Shown: in pieces, positions 1-8,927 of the stretch
Layout: every line of letters starts with the position of its first letter
How positions within the stretch are numbered: position 1 is the stretch's first letter
From: Alteromonas sp. a30
GTDB lineage: Bacteria; Pseudomonadota; Gammaproteobacteria; Enterobacterales; Alteromonadaceae
DNA: 64,000 nt
NCBI RefSeq assembly: GCF_026788005.1
Contig: NZ_JABEPE010000007.1
Span: 1-64,000, forward strand
Direction: 5' to 3'
Program-made: the position numbers and the translations under genes
Notes under the pieces: generated by a model
Database searches by the model: none
Told to the model about the DNA's origin: nothing
What the model saw: only the letters and a program-made list of their open reading frames with translations

Positions 1-652
1 CCGAACTACAGCAGTATTAGCAAACGGGCTAAGGATTTAGATATCAATATCAAGTTTCCCGCTTCTGGTGAAATTAAACATTTAGCAATCGACTCAACAG
101 GCTTGAAAGTGTTTGGTGAAGGCGAGTGGAAGGTCAAAAAAACATGGTAGTGAGCAACGCCGCTCATGGCGTAAGTTACATCTTGCTGTTGACGCCCAAA
201 CTCACGATATCATTGGCGCTCAATTATCTTTAAGTCGAACGACGGATAGCGAAGTATTACCCGATTTACTCAAACAAACTCGTCGCCAAATCAAACAGGT
301 GTCCGGAGATGGGGCATACGACACAAGGCTTGGCTACGAGGCGATTACAAGGAAACGAGCGCAGACCTTAACACCACCGAGAAAGAACGCGGCTAAATGG
401 GAAATTGATCATCCGCGAAATTATGCCGTGATATGCCAAAACCTCACAGGTTCCAACCGTTATTGGAAAAAGCAAACTGACTACCATCAACGTTCACTAA
501 GTGAAACAGCCATGTTCAGATTCAAAACGCTCTTTGGCGATAAACTGAGCTTAAGGCATTACAATTCACAGATTGCAGAAACAATGGCAGCTATTAAAGC
601 AATGAACAAACTTACCAGGATAGGTATGCCTGAAACCTACAAAATGGCCTGA
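1..652 (+). pseudogene. IS5-family transposase, C-terminal part, frameshifted
   Basis: DDE transposase of the IS5 family, N-terminus outside the window. From base 1 frame 1 reads ...IKHLAIDSTGLKVFGEGEWKVKK, which carries the first catalytic Asp (IDSTGLK), and then stops at TGG TAG near 148. The rest (HGSEQRRSWRKLHLAVD onward, with GDGAYDT for the second Asp and SLSETAMFRFK for the catalytic Glu) is in frame 2. The join is a run of seven A at 136-142; six A would restore one frame. Either the gene is broken by a one-base insertion, or slippage on the A run makes a full protein, as some insertion sequences do. The TTG-started 179-aa reading from 113 is not a credible gene by itself. Confidence 0.75.
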
Positions 653-707
653 AATAGGGCTGTATTACTGATGTTTTGTCTATGGAGTGAATTGATCAAC
701 AATGCCC
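1..707 (+). mobile_element. Right part of an IS5-family insertion sequence
   Basis: The window opens inside an insertion sequence; its left end is outside. The transposase C-terminal half is followed by about 55 noncoding bases that end in GATCAACAATGCCC at 694-707. Read inward on the minus strand this is GGGCATTGTTGATC, which resembles the terminal inverted repeats of the IS903 branch of the IS5 family (recalled, not searched). I therefore place the right boundary at about 707. The target duplication cannot be checked because the left end is missing. Confidence 0.7.
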
Positions 708-1594
708 GTAAGTGCAAGATGATCATATGAAATTAGGGCTAATGTCGTTTTGTTCTGAAATAGTTACTAGCTGGGTGAACATAGCAAAACGTAAACACCA
801 ATCCATTGATATTTTTATCAATCAATGTTTGGAAGGCTTCAATGCATATCTTAAGCTGATATGCCTCAAAACCGTCATTACCGAATCCAATCACTGCATA
901 CGAAATGTCAAAGGCCAAATGCTGTGGAAGTAATCGCCAGTTTTTCTTTTTGTCATAGTTCACCTCAATATTAGGATTATATTCCTTTATTGAAGTGCCC
1001 TGTTTGATTAAAGCAGATCAATTGATGGTGATCTTAAAAACACTTATGCATGGTTTGCATTTGAAGTGGTTGCATTTCGATTAACTGAAGAGCTGGGACT
1101 GGAGCTATAGGTTCCAGTTTATTTCATATGGGAGTTATGGCTTTCATTGCTAATTGAAATCAAAGAAGGAATTTGTCTCCCAAAGTGCCGCTTGTAAGGC
1201 AAAACCCTAGAACCGAAAGTTCAGGGCGGAAAAGTCGCCGCTACCGTAGGCTTCTTGGTACATGCCAAGCTTGCACAATAGTAACAGAGTCATTTTCCAT
1301 AAATGTTAGCATCGGCTCGGGACGTAGCCATACTGGCGAACACTCGAGAGACAAAAAATCGTAATTCTAATAGGTAGACCGGGAAAGCCAAACTTGTATT
1401 CGCTTTTGCTACCTTATGATTCAACATTAACTTATTCTCTAAAATATGCCAAGTGAACTATGGTTGAATACAGGCATTAAGTAACTGTTTGCTTGGTTAA
1501 ACAACAATTTGTCTGTGGTTTAACCAGTGAACGGATTGAGCAGCCTTAAAACTAAATGTTAGGATAGCGGCTTAAGTTACCAAGTGAGTTAACA
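708..1594. other. Gene-poor stretch between the IS and ygfB
   Basis: About 890 bases with no convincing gene. Two short overlapping reading frames on opposite strands (712-933 plus, 739-963 minus) show no recognisable motif and no good ribosome-binding site. In many gammaproteobacteria zapA and the 6S RNA gene lie divergently upstream of ygfB; I see neither here. A structured segment at 1172-1355 is listed separately. The stretch directly upstream of 1595 must hold the ygfB promoter, but I see no clear -35/-10 pair. Confidence 0.5.
1172..1355. ncRNA. Candidate structured RNA, family unknown
   Basis: TTTGTCTC at 1172-1179 pairs perfectly with GAGACAAA at 1348-1355, enclosing about 170 bases that are more GC-rich than their surroundings. 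Inside are a hairpin at 1205-1226 (CCCU, bulged A, GAAC, loop CGAAA, GUUC, AGGG), a hairpin at 1254-1269 (CUUGG/CCAAG) and GGCU/AGCC at 1314-1329. It reads as a folded RNA of about 184 nt. I compared it by eye with c-di-GMP-I, cobalamin, glycine and lysine riboswitches and with 6S RNA and found no firm match. The strand is unknown and no terminator follows on either strand. Confidence 0.3.
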
Positions 1595-2164
1595 TTGAAA
1601 AATACAGACGTAAATTATGAAGCCTTAACCGGCTTAATGCACCGTTATAATATTTTGGCCGATGCTTCCGAGCTACAAGGTATTTTATGTGGCATGTTAG
1701 CAGGGGGAATGGACCCAGAAAACCCTGATTGGAAGCTATCACTTCAAGACTTTATTAACGCAGGAGAGCCGTTAAATAGTGAAGTGGCTAGTATGACGGT
1801 GGAGTTATACGAGCAGCTTTGTCAACAACTTCAAGGAGATGAGTTTTCTTTGGTGTTGTGTATACCGGAAGAAGGTGCCCCCATCAGTGAGCGAGGTCAA
1901 TCGTTAATCGCTTGGGTTCAAGGTTTTATGTTGGGCTTTGGCGTTCAACAACAAGAACTAAAGTCTTGTTCAGAAGATGTGAAAGAGGCATTACAAGACT
2001 TCTCCGACATCATTCATATGGATAGCGATATGCCAGAGAATGAAGAATCCGAGCAAGCATTGTTTGAGGTGCTTGAATACGTGCGTATTTCTGCGATGTT
2101 GTGTTTCAGCGAGCTTGGTCATCATTCGTCTAAAGGGGCTGATGGTGCTCGTGTGCTTCACTAA
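1595..2164 (+). CDS. ygfB: YgfB/UPF0149 family protein
   Basis: UPF0149 (YgfB/YecA-like) family protein of 189 aa, close to the length of E. coli YgfB. Recognised from the all-helical pattern with LQGILCGMLAGG near the N-terminus, the middle segment SLIAWVQGFMLGFGVQQ and the C-terminal block EVLEYVRISAMLCFSELG. The family's biochemical role is poorly defined; E. coli YgfB sits beside pepP and the ubi genes, as here. The start is TTG at 1595 since no in-frame ATG precedes the conserved region. The gene is first in a run with pepP (29 bp gap). The C-terminal tail after ELGHHSSK is longer than in E. coli. Confidence 0.85.
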   Translation: MKNTDVNYEALTGLMHRYNILADASELQGILCGMLAGGMDPENPDWKLSLQDFINAGEPLNSEVASMTVELYEQLCQQLQGDEFSLVLCIPEEGAPISERGQSLIAWVQGFMLGFGVQQQELKSCSEDVKEALQDFSDIIHMDSDMPENEESEQALFEVLEYVRISAMLCFSELGHHSSKGADGARVLH

Positions 2165-2193
2165 TCTTCTTCGGAACTTTCCAAGGAACCTTC

Positions 2194-3522
2194 ATGATAG
2201 CGAAAACTGAATTTTTGCAACGCCGTGAGACCTTAATGAGCAAACTGCCAGTCGGCAGTGTTGTGGTGGTTGCATCTGCGGAGATGCATCAAAAAGGTAA
2301 TGGCACAGAAGCCGCATTTACCCAAGATAGTGATTTTTTGTATCTCACTGGGTTTAATGAACCTCAGGCGTGGCTTGTGCTGATTCACGACGATGTCCGA
2401 AATGGGCAAGCCAAAAATCACCGTAGCGTATTGTTTTGTCAGACCAAAGATAAACTCGCAGAAATTTGGAATGGTCGACGTTTAGGCGTTGAGCAAGCTC
2501 CGAGTGAATTGCTGGTGGATGAAGCCCATGCTATCGACGATTTTGAAGGGCTGTTACCCGAATTGTTGAATGAGCAAAAGCAAGTTTATTTTCTACTTGG
2601 TTCGGATGATGCCAAAGAAGCCGAGTTAATGTTGGCGCTACAGTTATTAAGACAAGCGCCAAAGCAAACGAAAACCGCGCCATCCATGATCGTTGATTTG
2701 GCCCCTATGTTACATGAAATGCGTTTGTTTAAATCGCCGGCAGAATTAGCGGTGATGCGGGAAGCGGCAGAAATGTCCTGTCGTGCTCACGTGCGAGCTA
2801 TGAAACGTGTGCAAGAAGGTGTATTCGAATATCAACTTGAAGCCGATATTCTGCATGAGTTTGCCATGTCAGGGGCGCGCTCAGCCGCGTATAATACCAT
2901 TGTTGGTGCGGGCGAAAACGCCTGTATTTTGCACTATACCGACAACAACTGTGCAGTGAAAAAGGGTGACTTAGTGTTGATTGATGCTGGCGCGCATTAT
3001 CAAGGTTACGCCGCCGATATTACGCGAACCTTTCCTGTGAGCGGCAAGTTTAGCGAGGCTCAAGCAAGTCTGTATAACTTAGTGCTTGAATCACAATTAA
3101 AAGCGATGCAAGTGCTAGTGCCGGGCAACACGTTGAAGCAAGCAACACAAGTTGCAGTTGAGGTGATTTGTCAGGGTTTGATTGAGCGCAGTATTTTGTC
3201 GGGATCATTGGAATACAATCTTGAACATGCAACGTGGCGACAATTCTTCATGCATGGCTTAGGGCACTGGCTGGGAATGAATGTGCATGATGTTGGCAAT
3301 TACAAAGTTAACGGTGAAGATCGACCTTTACAGCCGGGCATGGTGCTCACGGTTGAACCGGGCATTTATATCGATAGCCAAGCTGATGTTGATCCGAAGT
3401 GGCATGGTATCGGTATTCGTATTGAAGACGATATAGTGATTACCGCCGACGGCCACGAGGTGCTCACCCAAAACGTGCCTAAGACGATAGACGATATTGA
3501 AGCTTTAATGGCTGAAAAGTAG
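2194..3522 (+). CDS. pepP: Xaa-Pro aminopeptidase (aminopeptidase P II)
   Basis: Cytoplasmic M24B metallopeptidase that removes an N-terminal residue preceding proline; 442 aa, the same size as E. coli PepP. The N-terminal creatinase/AMP_N domain (about 1-170) includes the FLYLTGFNEPQA segment. The pita-bread catalytic domain shows the two-metal ligands: Asp in LIDAGAHYQGY, Asp in AADITRTF, His in HGLGHWLGMNVHDVG, Glu in VEPGIYID and Glu in IRIEDDI. An ATG start follows AAGGAACC with good spacing. It lies between ygfB and ubiH as in relatives of E. coli, and is probably cotranscribed with them. Confidence 0.95.
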   Translation: MIAKTEFLQRRETLMSKLPVGSVVVVASAEMHQKGNGTEAAFTQDSDFLYLTGFNEPQAWLVLIHDDVRNGQAKNHRSVLFCQTKDKLAEIWNGRRLGVEQAPSELLVDEAHAIDDFEGLLPELLNEQKQVYFLLGSDDAKEAELMLALQLLRQAPKQTKTAPSMIVDLAPMLHEMRLFKSPAELAVMREAAEMSCRAHVRAMKRVQEGVFEYQLEADILHEFAMSGARSAAYNTIVGAGENACILHYTDNNCAVKKGDLVLIDAGAHYQGYAADITRTFPVSGKFSEAQASLYNLVLESQLKAMQVLVPGNTLKQATQVAVEVICQGLIERSILSGSLEYNLEHATWRQFFMHGLGHWLGMNVHDVGNYKVNGEDRPLQPGMVLTVEPGIYIDSQADVDPKWHGIGIRIEDDIVITADGHEVLTQNVPKTIDDIEALMAEK

Positions 3523-3601
3523 GTTAATGCGACTTCATCAGCGGCGCCTTTTAATTAAGGGCTTTTCTTTGTGTCGCTCGACCTGAGCCTGTTTATTTAA
3601 A

Positions 3602-4891
3602 TTGGAATTAACATTTGTGACGCCTCAACCTTCTATGGAGACTCAACCCTTCGATTTTGTGATTGCCGGGGGCGGTACAGTCGGATGCAGTCTGGCTTTA
3701 GCGCTCGCACAATTATCGCACCAAACGAAGCGTGCTCAACGTCAGCCTTTGCGTATCGCAATTATCGAAGCACAAGATTATCGCTCCGATTCCACACACC
3801 CAGGGTTTGATGGTCGAGCCATTGCGCTTGCTCGTCACTCATTAGATTATTTGGCATCGTTAGGGCTGCAAAACGACATCAATGCGGTAACGCAACCCAT
3901 TCAGCACATTCAAGTCACCGATAAAGGCTATTTAGGGCAGTGTGATTTATATGCCCCAGATTACGCGGTTGAGTCCCTTGGTAGAGTCATTGAGTTACAT
4001 GATTTTGGTCGAGTGCTACAAAGCGCATTGCAAAAACCCGATATAGCCTCGCAAATTACATGGTTTTGCCCTGATAAAATTACTTCTCTAGTTTTTGAAA
4101 CCGACCACGTTAATGTGGTGTTGGATTCGCAGCAGCGTATTCAAGCCAAACTTTTACTCGCTACAGACGGCGGCGAATCTGGCACGCGGAAATTGCTAAA
4201 CGTTGTGCCAGAGGTGCAGGATTATCAACAAGTGGCATTAATTGCGAATGTGCGTACACAAAAGCCTCACAACAACTGTGCGTTTGAGCGTTTTACCCAA
4301 AATGGGCCTATTGCCTTTTTACCCATGACAGACGAACGTTGCTCTGTGGTGTGGACACTTAATTATGGCGACGAAAGCGCGTTGCTGAATGCCTCCGAGG
4401 CTGAATTTATTAGCGCACTACAAGCAGCGTTTGGTTATCGTCTTGGTAAGATAACGCAAGTAGGGTTACGAGCAGCGTATCCATTGCGTTTATTGCATGC
4501 TTCGGGGGGGCATTTACATCGAGCAGCATTACTAGGTAATGCCGCACAAACCTTACACCCCATAGCAGGACAAGGCTTTAATTTAGGTATTCGCGATGTT
4601 GAAGACCTTGTTGCTTGTGTCAAACACGCTGTTGAATCCGGCGACGATGTTGGTACGTACACCATACTTTCGGCTTATCGAGCACTAAGAAAACAGGATG
4701 CGAAAACAACCATTAGTGCAACACATGCATTGGTTCATTTGTTCTCTGATGATGCCATGCTTAAGGTTGTTGCACGTAACTTAGGGCTTGCCGGATTACA
4801 GTTTTTACCTTCGTTGAAACACCTTTTTGCCCAAAGAGCAATGGGACGTCGACGTCACGCCGTTTTAGATGAATTAGGAACAAAAGGATAA
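3602..4891 (+). CDS. ubiH: 2-octaprenyl-6-methoxyphenol hydroxylase
   Basis: FAD-dependent aromatic monooxygenase of ubiquinone synthesis, catalysing the C1 ring hydroxylation in the membrane-associated Ubi complex. It has an N-terminal Rossmann motif (VIAGGGTVGCSLALAL), the internal DG motif (ATDGGESGTRKLL) and the C-terminal FAD/ribityl motif GNAAQTLHPIAGQGFNLGIRD. GNAAQ in place of GDAAH is typical of UbiH and separates it from the next gene. The longest frame starts with TTG at 3602; GTG 3617 or ATG 3635 would still precede the FAD motif, and 3635 fits the usual length best. The stop overlaps the ubiI start by one base (TAATG), so the two are translationally coupled. Confidence 0.92.
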   Translation: MELTFVTPQPSMETQPFDFVIAGGGTVGCSLALALAQLSHQTKRAQRQPLRIAIIEAQDYRSDSTHPGFDGRAIALARHSLDYLASLGLQNDINAVTQPIQHIQVTDKGYLGQCDLYAPDYAVESLGRVIELHDFGRVLQSALQKPDIASQITWFCPDKITSLVFETDHVNVVLDSQQRIQAKLLLATDGGESGTRKLLNVVPEVQDYQQVALIANVRTQKPHNNCAFERFTQNGPIAFLPMTDERCSVVWTLNYGDESALLNASEAEFISALQAAFGYRLGKITQVGLRAAYPLRLLHASGGHLHRAALLGNAAQTLHPIAGQGFNLGIRDVEDLVACVKHAVESGDDVGTYTILSAYRALRKQDAKTTISATHALVHLFSDDAMLKVVARNLGLAGLQFLPSLKHLFAQRAMGRRRHAVLDELGTKG

Positions 4892-6129
4892 TGCAAACTT
4901 TCGATATTGCGATTATTGGCGGCGGCATGATTGGGCTAACCCTCGCTGTCGGGCTTTCTGGACAGGGTTTTAACATTGCGGTGTTAGATACAAGTGAACC
5001 CGATCCTAAATGGTTTAATACTGATGAAAGTGTTGCTCCCGCAGCCAGAGTGAGTGCAATTAGTTTAGCTTCGGAACAAATTTTTCGACATTGCCAAGTA
5101 TGGGAACAGATTGCCGAAAAACGTGTGTGTTCTTACCAAAATATGGATGTGAAAGAGCAAGATAGCTTTGCTCATATTCACTTTTCTCATGAGCAAGTTC
5201 ATCAGCCAGCCCTTGGGCATATTGTGGAAAATGAACGCATTCGCGCCGCTTTATGGGATAAAGCAAAAGCTTGCGACGACATTACCTTGATTGCGCCAGC
5301 TCAAATTAACAAGGTGCATATGCAAGGTTCGACGAATATCATCCAATTGGAAAATGATTCTTTGATTAGCGCACGTTTACTGGTTGGTGCAGATGGTGGG
5401 CGCTCTAAAATTCGTCAACAAGCCGGTTTTCCGGTGACATTTTGGGATTATGGACAACATGCCATTGTAGCCACTGTAAAAACTCAGGAAGCCCATAACG
5501 AAACAGCTCGTCAGGTCTTTACCCAAAGCGGACCATTAGCGTTTTTACCTATGTGGAAACCTAACCTTTGCTCTATTGTTTGGTCTCAAGAGGTAGAGCA
5601 AGCCGATGCATTAATGGCTATGTCTGATGACGCATTCTCGAAAGTGCTTGCAAGCACCTTTGATATGCAATTAGGAACGTGTGAATTGATAACGCCTCGT
5701 CAACGATTCCCTTTAAGAATGCAGTACGCTCGTCAGTGGGTAAGCGAGGGCGTAGTGGTGATTGGCGATGCTGCGCATACTATTCATCCATTAGCAGGAC
5801 AAGGGGCAAACCTTGGTTTGTTAGATGCTGCCGCTCTAGCGGAAACGCTCATTGAATTAAAGCAGCAAGAAAAAGACATAGGGGCGTGGGCAAATTTACG
5901 CGCATTTGAACGTTGGCGTAAGTCTGAAGCAAGTCACATGATTGCTTCAATGGAAGCCTTTAAACAGCTATTTTCTGGCAATAATCCATTAAAGAAACTG
6001 GTTAGAGGTGTGGGCATGTCGGTGAGCAATGCATTACCGGGCTTCAAACAAAACGTGATTTTGCGCGCCATGGGCATAAAGGGAGAGCTACCTCAAATGG
6101 CGCAACCTCTATCCCGTCATCACGGCTAA
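4891..6129 (+). CDS. ubiI: UbiI/VisC-type FAD hydroxylase of ubiquinone synthesis
   Basis: Second UbiH/UbiF/VisC-family hydroxylase, 412 aa; in E. coli UbiI (VisC) makes the C5 hydroxylation. Motifs: IIGGGMIGLTLAVGL for FAD binding, VGADGGRSKIRQQ, and GDAAHTIHPLAGQGANLGLLD. Its ATG shares a base with the ubiH stop. The last 21 bases overlap the end of the LysR gene on the other strand, a convergent overlap. In related genomes gcvTHP often follows directly; here it lies 39 kb away. Assignment as UbiI rather than UbiF rests on gene order and overall similarity, so substrate position is inferred. Confidence 0.88.
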   Translation: MQTFDIAIIGGGMIGLTLAVGLSGQGFNIAVLDTSEPDPKWFNTDESVAPAARVSAISLASEQIFRHCQVWEQIAEKRVCSYQNMDVKEQDSFAHIHFSHEQVHQPALGHIVENERIRAALWDKAKACDDITLIAPAQINKVHMQGSTNIIQLENDSLISARLLVGADGGRSKIRQQAGFPVTFWDYGQHAIVATVKTQEAHNETARQVFTQSGPLAFLPMWKPNLCSIVWSQEVEQADALMAMSDDAFSKVLASTFDMQLGTCELITPRQRFPLRMQYARQWVSEGVVVIGDAAHTIHPLAGQGANLGLLDAAALAETLIELKQQEKDIGAWANLRAFERWRKSEASHMIASMEAFKQLFSGNNPLKKLVRGVGMSVSNALPGFKQNVILRAMGIKGELPQMAQPLSRHHG

Positions 6130-6957
6130 ACGATTGTACATAAACTCTTCCAAGGTTTTAGCGACGTCGCTTTTTTCGTTAAATGACTTTAAGTGAATGC
6201 TGACATCACCTAACGCTGGTAGGTTATTGCCTTCCAGCTCTTTTAATTCTAGAGGGATGGTACTGCGTGCTAATGCAGTAATGCCTAACCCTTCTTTTAT
6301 CGCAGCGGTAATGCCAGACAAATCCGAGTTGGTAAAGCTTAAACGCCAATTTATGTGATTACTTTCCAATTCTTGAATCACTTTACGACGATACACACAT
6401 CCATCTGGCGCTAACACCAATGATAAACCTTCATTTTTCATTGGGTTATCCTGTGAACCCACCCACACTAATTTATCTGTGAGTATTTTTTCATTGGTAT
6501 GCAGCGGGTGCCCCAGTACCAGTAGTAAATCAAAGGGGTCTTTTGAATGTAGTTTTAATAAATCAGCACTGAGTGCTGAGGTGACTTCCAAGGTGACATC
6601 AGGGTGTGCGTTATTAAATGTCCCGATTATGTTTGGAAGTAATGTTGTTGCAAATTCTCCGGGAATACCGAGGCGAATTTGCCCAGATAAAGGGGCTCTG
6701 GCGAAGTGTTGAAAGATATGATCGTTTTGCATTAACAGCTCAACTGCCATGTTATAGAGTTCTTTGCCCTTTTGATTTGGCACTTGGCGTTGACCTTCGC
6801 GTTGGAACAACTTGCAGTCTAATTGTTGCTCTAGTCGTTTAATTTGTAAACTTATTGCAGGTTGCGAACGATTCAGGTATTCACCAGCTTTGGCAAACCC
6901 ACCGAGTTCGACAACGGCAACAAAGGCGCGAAGATTGTCTATTGATAACTGTTTCAT
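6109..6957 (-). CDS. LysR-family transcriptional regulator (LrhA/HexA-like)
   Basis: LysR-type regulator, 282 aa. The N-terminal winged helix-turn-helix (about 5-62) reads LRAFVAVVELGGFAKAGEYL and RSQPAISLQIKRLEQQL, followed by a periplasmic-binding-like effector domain (about 90-270). The sequence LFQREGQ...NQKGKELYNMAVELL and the short effector domain recall LrhA/HexA/PecT regulators of motility and exoproduct genes. It is convergent with ubiI, and its upstream neighbour is the 500-base stretch at 6958-7456. Target genes and ligand cannot be read from the sequence. Confidence 0.88.
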   Translation of the reverse strand: MKQLSIDNLRAFVAVVELGGFAKAGEYLNRSQPAISLQIKRLEQQLDCKLFQREGQRQVPNQKGKELYNMAVELLMQNDHIFQHFARAPLSGQIRLGIPGEFATTLLPNIIGTFNNAHPDVTLEVTSALSADLLKLHSKDPFDLLLVLGHPLHTNEKILTDKLVWVGSQDNPMKNEGLSLVLAPDGCVYRRKVIQELESNHINWRLSFTNSDLSGITAAIKEGLGITALARSTIPLELKELEGNNLPALGDVSIHLKSFNEKSDVAKTLEEFMYNRLAVMTG

Positions 6958-7118
6958 TAAATTGGTTAATGCTTTTGGTTTTGTTTATTTAAAATATTAA
7001 TTTATTGTAATCAGGTCAAGTGCAAAACCAAAGAGATTGTCGCATTTTCACCAAATAAAACATATCGACCAAGTTACGCCTGATAATCTTTCGCCTCTAC
7101 ACACCTGTACCAAACTCT

Positions 7119-7208
7119 CAGTCAATCCATAGAGAATTAGAAGTTTGCATAGAAGGAGCCACGGTGAACTTGCGACAAATCTTTATGGAGTGACTGACAA
7201 TTAAACAC
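7119..7208 (-). repeat. MITE-like inverted-repeat element, copy 1
   Basis: CAGTCAATCCATA at 7119-7131 and TATGGAGTGACTG at 7184-7196 are inverted repeats matching at 12 of 13 positions. Read on the minus strand, the element begins GTGTTTAATTGTCAGTCACT and continues with a segment shared with the copy at 29884-30017 (for example TCGCAA after AGA-TT). There is no coding capacity. The rest of the gap at 6958-7456 is AT-rich and shows nothing else I can name. Confidence 0.6.
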
Positions 7209-7456
7209 GCCCTAGTAACCAAAGGGCTCATTTTGGGTTCGAAAAAATAAAATACAATTTGTTGAGCAAAGCATTTTTGAATTTGAACTGAGCTAGATGT
7301 TAAAAAAGAAAGGTCTGTGTTTTTACGAGCTAATACGAAAGTGAAAAATCATCATTTTTTTGAATTTAGTCTACTCTTTTTGTAGTAAGCAAAATTTGAG
7401 GTTTTAAGTGGTCGGCAAATTTAACATCCGGCAATAAAATTAAAACGGGGTGAAAG

Positions 7457-7786
7457 ATGACAGAAAAGCCGTATTTAATTAGTGGTAAGAACACCATTAT
7501 CCATAAAATAAGAAAGTTAGATTTACTGGTTGTGAATGGTGAAGATAATCCTCCTGTTATTGTAACTTTCAGAGGTATTAAGGAGTACAACGGAGAGATT
7601 CCTGAAACAAAAAGGGATGCAAAACAGTTGGATATAGAGCTAGTCGATGTAACACATACCGATATTTTTGGTGATGAAAAAACACTGTTATTTATTCAAA
7701 CAATCAGTGGAAAAGAATATAAAGTGGATTACAGCAAGGTGGGAACACCTTCTTTTATTCGTATTCATCAGGATAATGTTATTTAA
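7457..7786 (+). CDS. Hypothetical protein, 109 aa
   Basis: I do not recognise this protein. It is a soluble, charged 109-aa product with no signal peptide or membrane segment, predicted as beta-rich from patterns such as KLDLLVVNGED, PPVIVTFRGIKEY and KTLLFIQTISGKEYKVDYSKV. ATG at 7457 follows GGGGTG with about 6 bp spacing, which supports translation. It ends 6 bases before the end of the convergent patatin gene. Base composition is more AT-rich than its neighbours, and with the MITE-like repeat just upstream this may be a recently acquired gene. Confidence 0.6.
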   Translation: MTEKPYLISGKNTIIHKIRKLDLLVVNGEDNPPVIVTFRGIKEYNGEIPETKRDAKQLDIELVDVTHTDIFGDEKTLLFIQTISGKEYKVDYSKVGTPSFIRIHQDNVI

Positions 7787-7792
7787 GTCCCA

Positions 7793-8917
7793 TTATTCGA
7801 TTTCCAGAAATCGCTTAATTTGAGATTTTTGATCCATTCCATCCTTGAATCCAAGATCAATTAATTCTCGACAGTAAGGGGATTCAAACAGCAAATAACT
7901 TGGTAAGCTGGACTCGGACCTTTCTGTAACACCAAACATTTTTAAAATGCTTCTTATACCACTGGGTAAACAACGAAAGTGTTTTTGAGCGATTGTTTGC
8001 AAATCCTGAGAAGGCTTGATTTGCATATAATCAATATGATTCAACTGAGTTTGCTGTTGTTGCTCAGGGGTCATAATGCCTAAGGTTTCATTAATTCTAT
8101 CAACTCGCTCTAAATCCGCATCTAACGTGTCAGCAAATAGGGTATCCAGTAAGTGACCAGCCACCATGGCGTTGCGAGGATACAGATCCATATTATTAAA
8201 GCGTTTTTCCCTTTGGCCTACACCCACAATTAATACCTTGTTCGCGCCTAAATGAATTGGAGGGCTTAAAGGGGATAGCTGATGTATAGATCCATCTCCC
8301 ACAAAATCATTTCCGAGTTTTACGATTGGAAACACTAACGGAATCGCGGCTGAACCAAGTAAATGGTCAACATCTAATACGCAGGGTTGCCCTCGACGTT
8401 TTTGCCTTTTCCAAGGCTTTAAATGGGGTTGACCTTGAAAGAAGCTAACCGATTCATGGGTGCTATAACTGGATACGGTAATGCTGATAGCCTGAAGATG
8501 CTGCCTATGTAGGTTTCTATCAATACGATTGAAATCAAGCATCTGCCGCAGTAAACCACGCAAAGGCCGGTTGTTGAGTAAGTTACCTTGAGTTTTACGC
8601 ACCTCGTTAATTTGAAACTTAGAAAGGTAATTGCTGGCTAAGTGCTTAAGTGTGCCGGATAAATTGGCCACATACACTTGCTCTGTCTGAAAATTCTTCC
8701 ATACCCACTCCAGCTTACGCACGCCAAGGTGATAACAAGACGCGTAGCAAGCCAGTGCGGTGGCATTAATGGCACCAGCAGAGGTGCCGCACAGTATCGG
8801 AAAAGGAAGATGATGATTACGGGGAAACAACGTGGCCATGGCTTTTAGCACGCCAACTTGATAGGCGGCGCGCGCGCCACCGCCAGTTAATAGCAATGCT
8901 GTGTTGGGTTTTTCCAT
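7793..8917 (-). CDS. Patatin-like phospholipase family protein
   Basis: Predicted lipid acyl hydrolase of the patatin fold, 374 aa. The oxyanion loop GGGARAAYQVG (12-22), the nucleophile motif GTSAG with Ser46, and the Asp of the Ser-Asp dyad in DGSIHQ are all present, so the active site looks intact. No signal peptide is seen, so it likely acts on cytoplasmic-side lipids. It is the last gene of the seven-gene minus-strand operon, 10 bp after the HD-GYP gene. The C-terminal third carries no recognised domain. Which lipid it cleaves, and whether cyclic nucleotides control it, is unknown. Confidence 0.88.
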   Translation of the reverse strand: MEKPNTALLLTGGGARAAYQVGVLKAMATLFPRNHHLPFPILCGTSAGAINATALACYASCYHLGVRKLEWVWKNFQTEQVYVANLSGTLKHLASNYLSKFQINEVRKTQGNLLNNRPLRGLLRQMLDFNRIDRNLHRQHLQAISITVSSYSTHESVSFFQGQPHLKPWKRQKRRGQPCVLDVDHLLGSAAIPLVFPIVKLGNDFVGDGSIHQLSPLSPPIHLGANKVLIVGVGQREKRFNNMDLYPRNAMVAGHLLDTLFADTLDADLERVDRINETLGIMTPEQQQQTQLNHIDYMQIKPSQDLQTIAQKHFRCLPSGIRSILKMFGVTERSESSLPSYLLFESPYCRELIDLGFKDGMDQKSQIKRFLEIE

Positions 8918-8927
8918 ATGCCCCCGC

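Noticed and set aside
712-963. Overlapping short frames on both strands after the insertion sequence
   Set aside because: No motif, no good ribosome-binding site and no homology I recognise; neither frame looks coding.
1172-1355. c-di-GMP-I (GEMM) riboswitch or 6S RNA
   Set aside because: The GGCAAAACC...CGAAA hairpin looks similar at first, but the conserved GGGACGCAAAGCC segment and receptor of GEMM are absent. The conserved bubble of 6S RNA is also absent.
708-1594. Divergent zapA next to ygfB
   Set aside because: Looked for because it is the usual neighbour; no frame on the minus strand carries ZapA-like sequence.
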